DNA of 64,000 bases. Source: Eremophila alpestris peregrina. Taxonomy: Eukaryota > Chordata > Aves > Passeriformes > Alaudidae. The stretch spans positions 3,085,917 through 3,149,916 of the forward strand of contig WMCF01000035.1 in the NCBI GenBank assembly GCA_009792885.1, written 5' to 3'. Below are positions 61,308 through 64,000 of this stretch, piece by piece. Under the pieces are notes generated by a model, which was given only the letters and a program-made list of their open reading frames with translations, was not told the origin of the DNA and did not search any database. Each line of letters starts with the position of its first letter. Position 1 is the stretch's first letter. The translations under genes were made by a program, and so were the position numbers.

Positions 61308-64000
61308 ATTTCTGCTTCCTGCAGCATATTAATTTCAACATCTGTTTTGTTTGGTATGAAATGCAATGTCCAGATTTTTCCTGAACTAAGTTGCTTCACA
61401 TGTTTGTTTTATAGGTCCTCTTTGTAAAAATAACAATGCTGTGGCCTGGTAATCTTCAAATGCCCTGTACAGTTTCAGAGAGATGTGTTTCAAGTTCTGT
61501 GGTACAAAACACAGCCAAGCCAATCTGATTTGGGTTTCAGAGGGCGTTAATTCTGTCCACAACTTCTGGCAAGCGTTTGGGAAGTGACAGGGAGCAAATC
61601 AGTTCATGTCACTGTGCCTTGATTTCCTGTCTCACTGTGGCTTAGCTGGTCTGTTTAGACCCTTTAGTGCAGGGTTAGAATAGGAAAGGAAGTTACATGT
61701 TAACTGGGTGCACCTCTGGCTCTTGTGGGGCATAAAGTGCATAGTGTCTTTTTACTTAGCTCCATTCTTTTGTGACTGTTTTCCACACAGAGTAAGGTTA
61801 GGAAGCCATCAGCCATAGGAGTGTTTTGCTATGAGACTGGAATGTTTATAGTTGGCAAAACAGAAGTTTTGCAGTGTCTCACAGGCTGAAAAGCCTTAAG
61901 CCACCCACTTTCTAGGCAGTTAGAAGTCAAGAAGCTCCTTGGAAGGCTCTGGGGTTAGTTCAGCAGCTGTTGCTTATGTAATTGTACCAGGATGCTGGAG
62001 CTAATTATGGCACTGTGATGTGAAACTGTTCTAATCTGGTTGCATTGATTATTTTAAGAAACATCTGTAACACCATAAAGAATTTTTTTAAGTTATTGAA
62101 GCACTTGCAGTTTTAATTTGAGCTGTCTCTTCCCCAGTTTGGGTACCCAGTACATCTTTCATTTATTAGCATATGGTCTTTGTGTCCTGTTTAGTGTATC
62201 TTTGCTTAGGCCTGTGTGTGCCAGGCTCTAAGCAGAAGCAGCAGATCACTGTTGGAAAGGAATTACAGTAATTGACTTGTGGGGTCACAAACAGTTAACT
62301 CTGTGGGAGAGGTGTTAATGCTAAATGATGCTATAATGGCATTTCTGCCCAAGTAAATGATACCAGCACAGCAAGGTTTAGAAGTAGTTTCTAAATGACC
62401 AGGAAACCTGAGTGTCATAAACTGAAACGTGTGTTCTCTTAGCAACAAAAAAAAGCTGTGTCATGTACTGCCAGTGGGGCTTCATCTGTGAGCAAAGGGT
62501 CTGGCTGGATTTAGGAGGGATGCAAGTTTCAAGCTCAGTGAGAAGGGGCACAAGAGGTAAAAGTTCAATTCAGGGGCTTCTCTAAATATGTAGGCTAAAA
62601 GCATATGTAGAAGAGAGGACTTCTGGGTGTGCAGAGTGTCCTTCAAATAGATTGGTCCTGTTACAGACACAAAGGGTGACACTGATTAGACTGACATTAG
62701 ACTGCTCCTCTGATGGCTTTTTCCAGCAGGTTCATTCCTCATCCAGGTCCCGAGTGCTTCCTGTTTTTGATATAATAAGTATATTATAGGCAGTGCTAGC
62801 TGTATGTGTCTCATAGTCTGATATGTATGTGCCTTGTATCCATTGGGGCAGTCCACAGTGAGATTCTCTCCTGTGGAGGGGAATGGGGCACAACTGGAGC
62901 ATTTTTCTTGTGTGGATGTTCATGGATGCTTTACTTCTTCTTCCAAGCAATGGCCATGTACATCTGTAAACTAAAGGAAGATTGCCAGTTCTGTGTACTG
63001 CTGTGTACTGCAGGGCTGCAGCTGTGTATGAAACTGAAGGTGGAAGAGGGAGAGATTGTAACTGCCTGTTGTCTGCACTAGCTCATTCCTTTGTCTGAGG
63101 TGACAGTGGATCAAGTTGTAACTGGACAATGCTGGACATGCCAGGCTTTTCTTTGACTAGTTTGGTAGGATACTGGCAAATTCATTACCCCTGGCTTGTC
63201 TGGCTCATGACTTATTTACCATAATTTGAACCCAAGTGATTAATAGTTGGTGGTAATTAGCATATTAGACTTGTATTCAGAAATTATTTCTTTCCTGAGG
63301 CACATGGAAAGCTTTAGAATGTAATGAACACAAATTATAATATAATAAAAAGGTAACCCTACAATCCTTTTGTCCAAGAAGTAGTTGGGCTGGGCTGAGT
63401 ATTCATACTAACATACTGTTTAAATGTATTTTTGAATAAGTGGTAACTAAATAATGTAAGATTATCTTAGTGGCTAGCTACACTGAATGCAAGCAAGATC
63501 ATAATGAGTAATTTACACCATTATAAGACAGAATATGATAGAAATTGGTGGGTGTAATTTGTATCAGAGAGATTAATTGTAAACTTCTAATCTCCTGTAG
63601 GCACTGGGAAACCTGTGGGGTCTCAGAAAGATGTGACTTAGGCCTTTATTGGCTTTGCCTGTATGCATTGTGCAAAAACTGGGAGTGCTGTATTCCTCAG
63701 TGATGCCTGAGCAAATAGTCACTGTGTCCTTGAGCTTTCTTGCTCTCCTCTGGCACACTGAGCTGCGACTTTTGGTCTTTTGTTACTAATCAAAAATTCA
63801 TTAGCTTTTTGGAATTATTTGGTCTCACATTGTAGCACATGTGGTAAGAATGTTCTTTGGACTCTTCTAGCAAAAAAAGAAACGTGTTTGTTTGTGGCAA
63901 AGGATGGCCTGGGCAAATGCTCCCAGGCATACATTCTTTAGCTGTATGTGACACAGGACTTTGATAAACAGAAAAGTAATTTGGGAATGTGAAAATCCTT
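61308..64000. other. non-coding AT-rich DNA to window end
   Basis: Open frames are 91 codons or fewer and no recognisable protein, RNA gene or transposon was found. Confidence 0.5.

Overview
This window looks like vertebrate nuclear DNA, most probably from a bird and perhaps a passerine. It is about 60% A+T, CpG-poor and sparse in repeats. The repeats I can recognise are three 3' ends of CR1 (chicken repeat 1) LINEs and two solo LTRs whose sequence resembles bird endogenous retroviruses. No open frame outside the assembly gap exceeds about 146 codons. There are no operons, CRISPR arrays, or rRNA or tRNA genes that I can see. Repeat and species assignments come from recalled consensus patterns, not a search.

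Layout: positions 1-7300 are flanking or intergenic DNA with one plus-strand CR1 tail (5917-6100) and a few weak exon-like segments. Positions 7300-7980 are the only GC- and CpG-rich stretch. It is interrupted by a 329-base run of N (7424-7752). It probably marks a promoter and a first exon, because a good splice donor follows at 7975 and a short open frame (16 codons from the ATG at 7927) ends exactly at that donor. I could not identify the gene. If this exon is real, the remaining 56 kb is most simply read as its large first intron, or intron plus intergenic DNA.

Positions 7980-64000 are AT-rich non-coding DNA. They carry a minus-strand retroviral LTR (11735-12245), two minus-strand CR1 tails (18167-18403 and 23745-23886), a possible old MIR-type SINE (21345-21491), a plus-strand ERVL-type LTR (43970-44573), and a few simple repeats. 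Several stretches look like developmental regulatory DNA. The clearest is a cluster of POU octamer sites at 55874-56667, where the same 13-base POU/homeodomain string occurs twice within 800 bp.

I found no evident new biological system. The items most worth checking are the gapped promoter with its upstream ORF abutting the next ATG, the possible divergent minus-strand exon at 6836-6906, and the octamer cluster.
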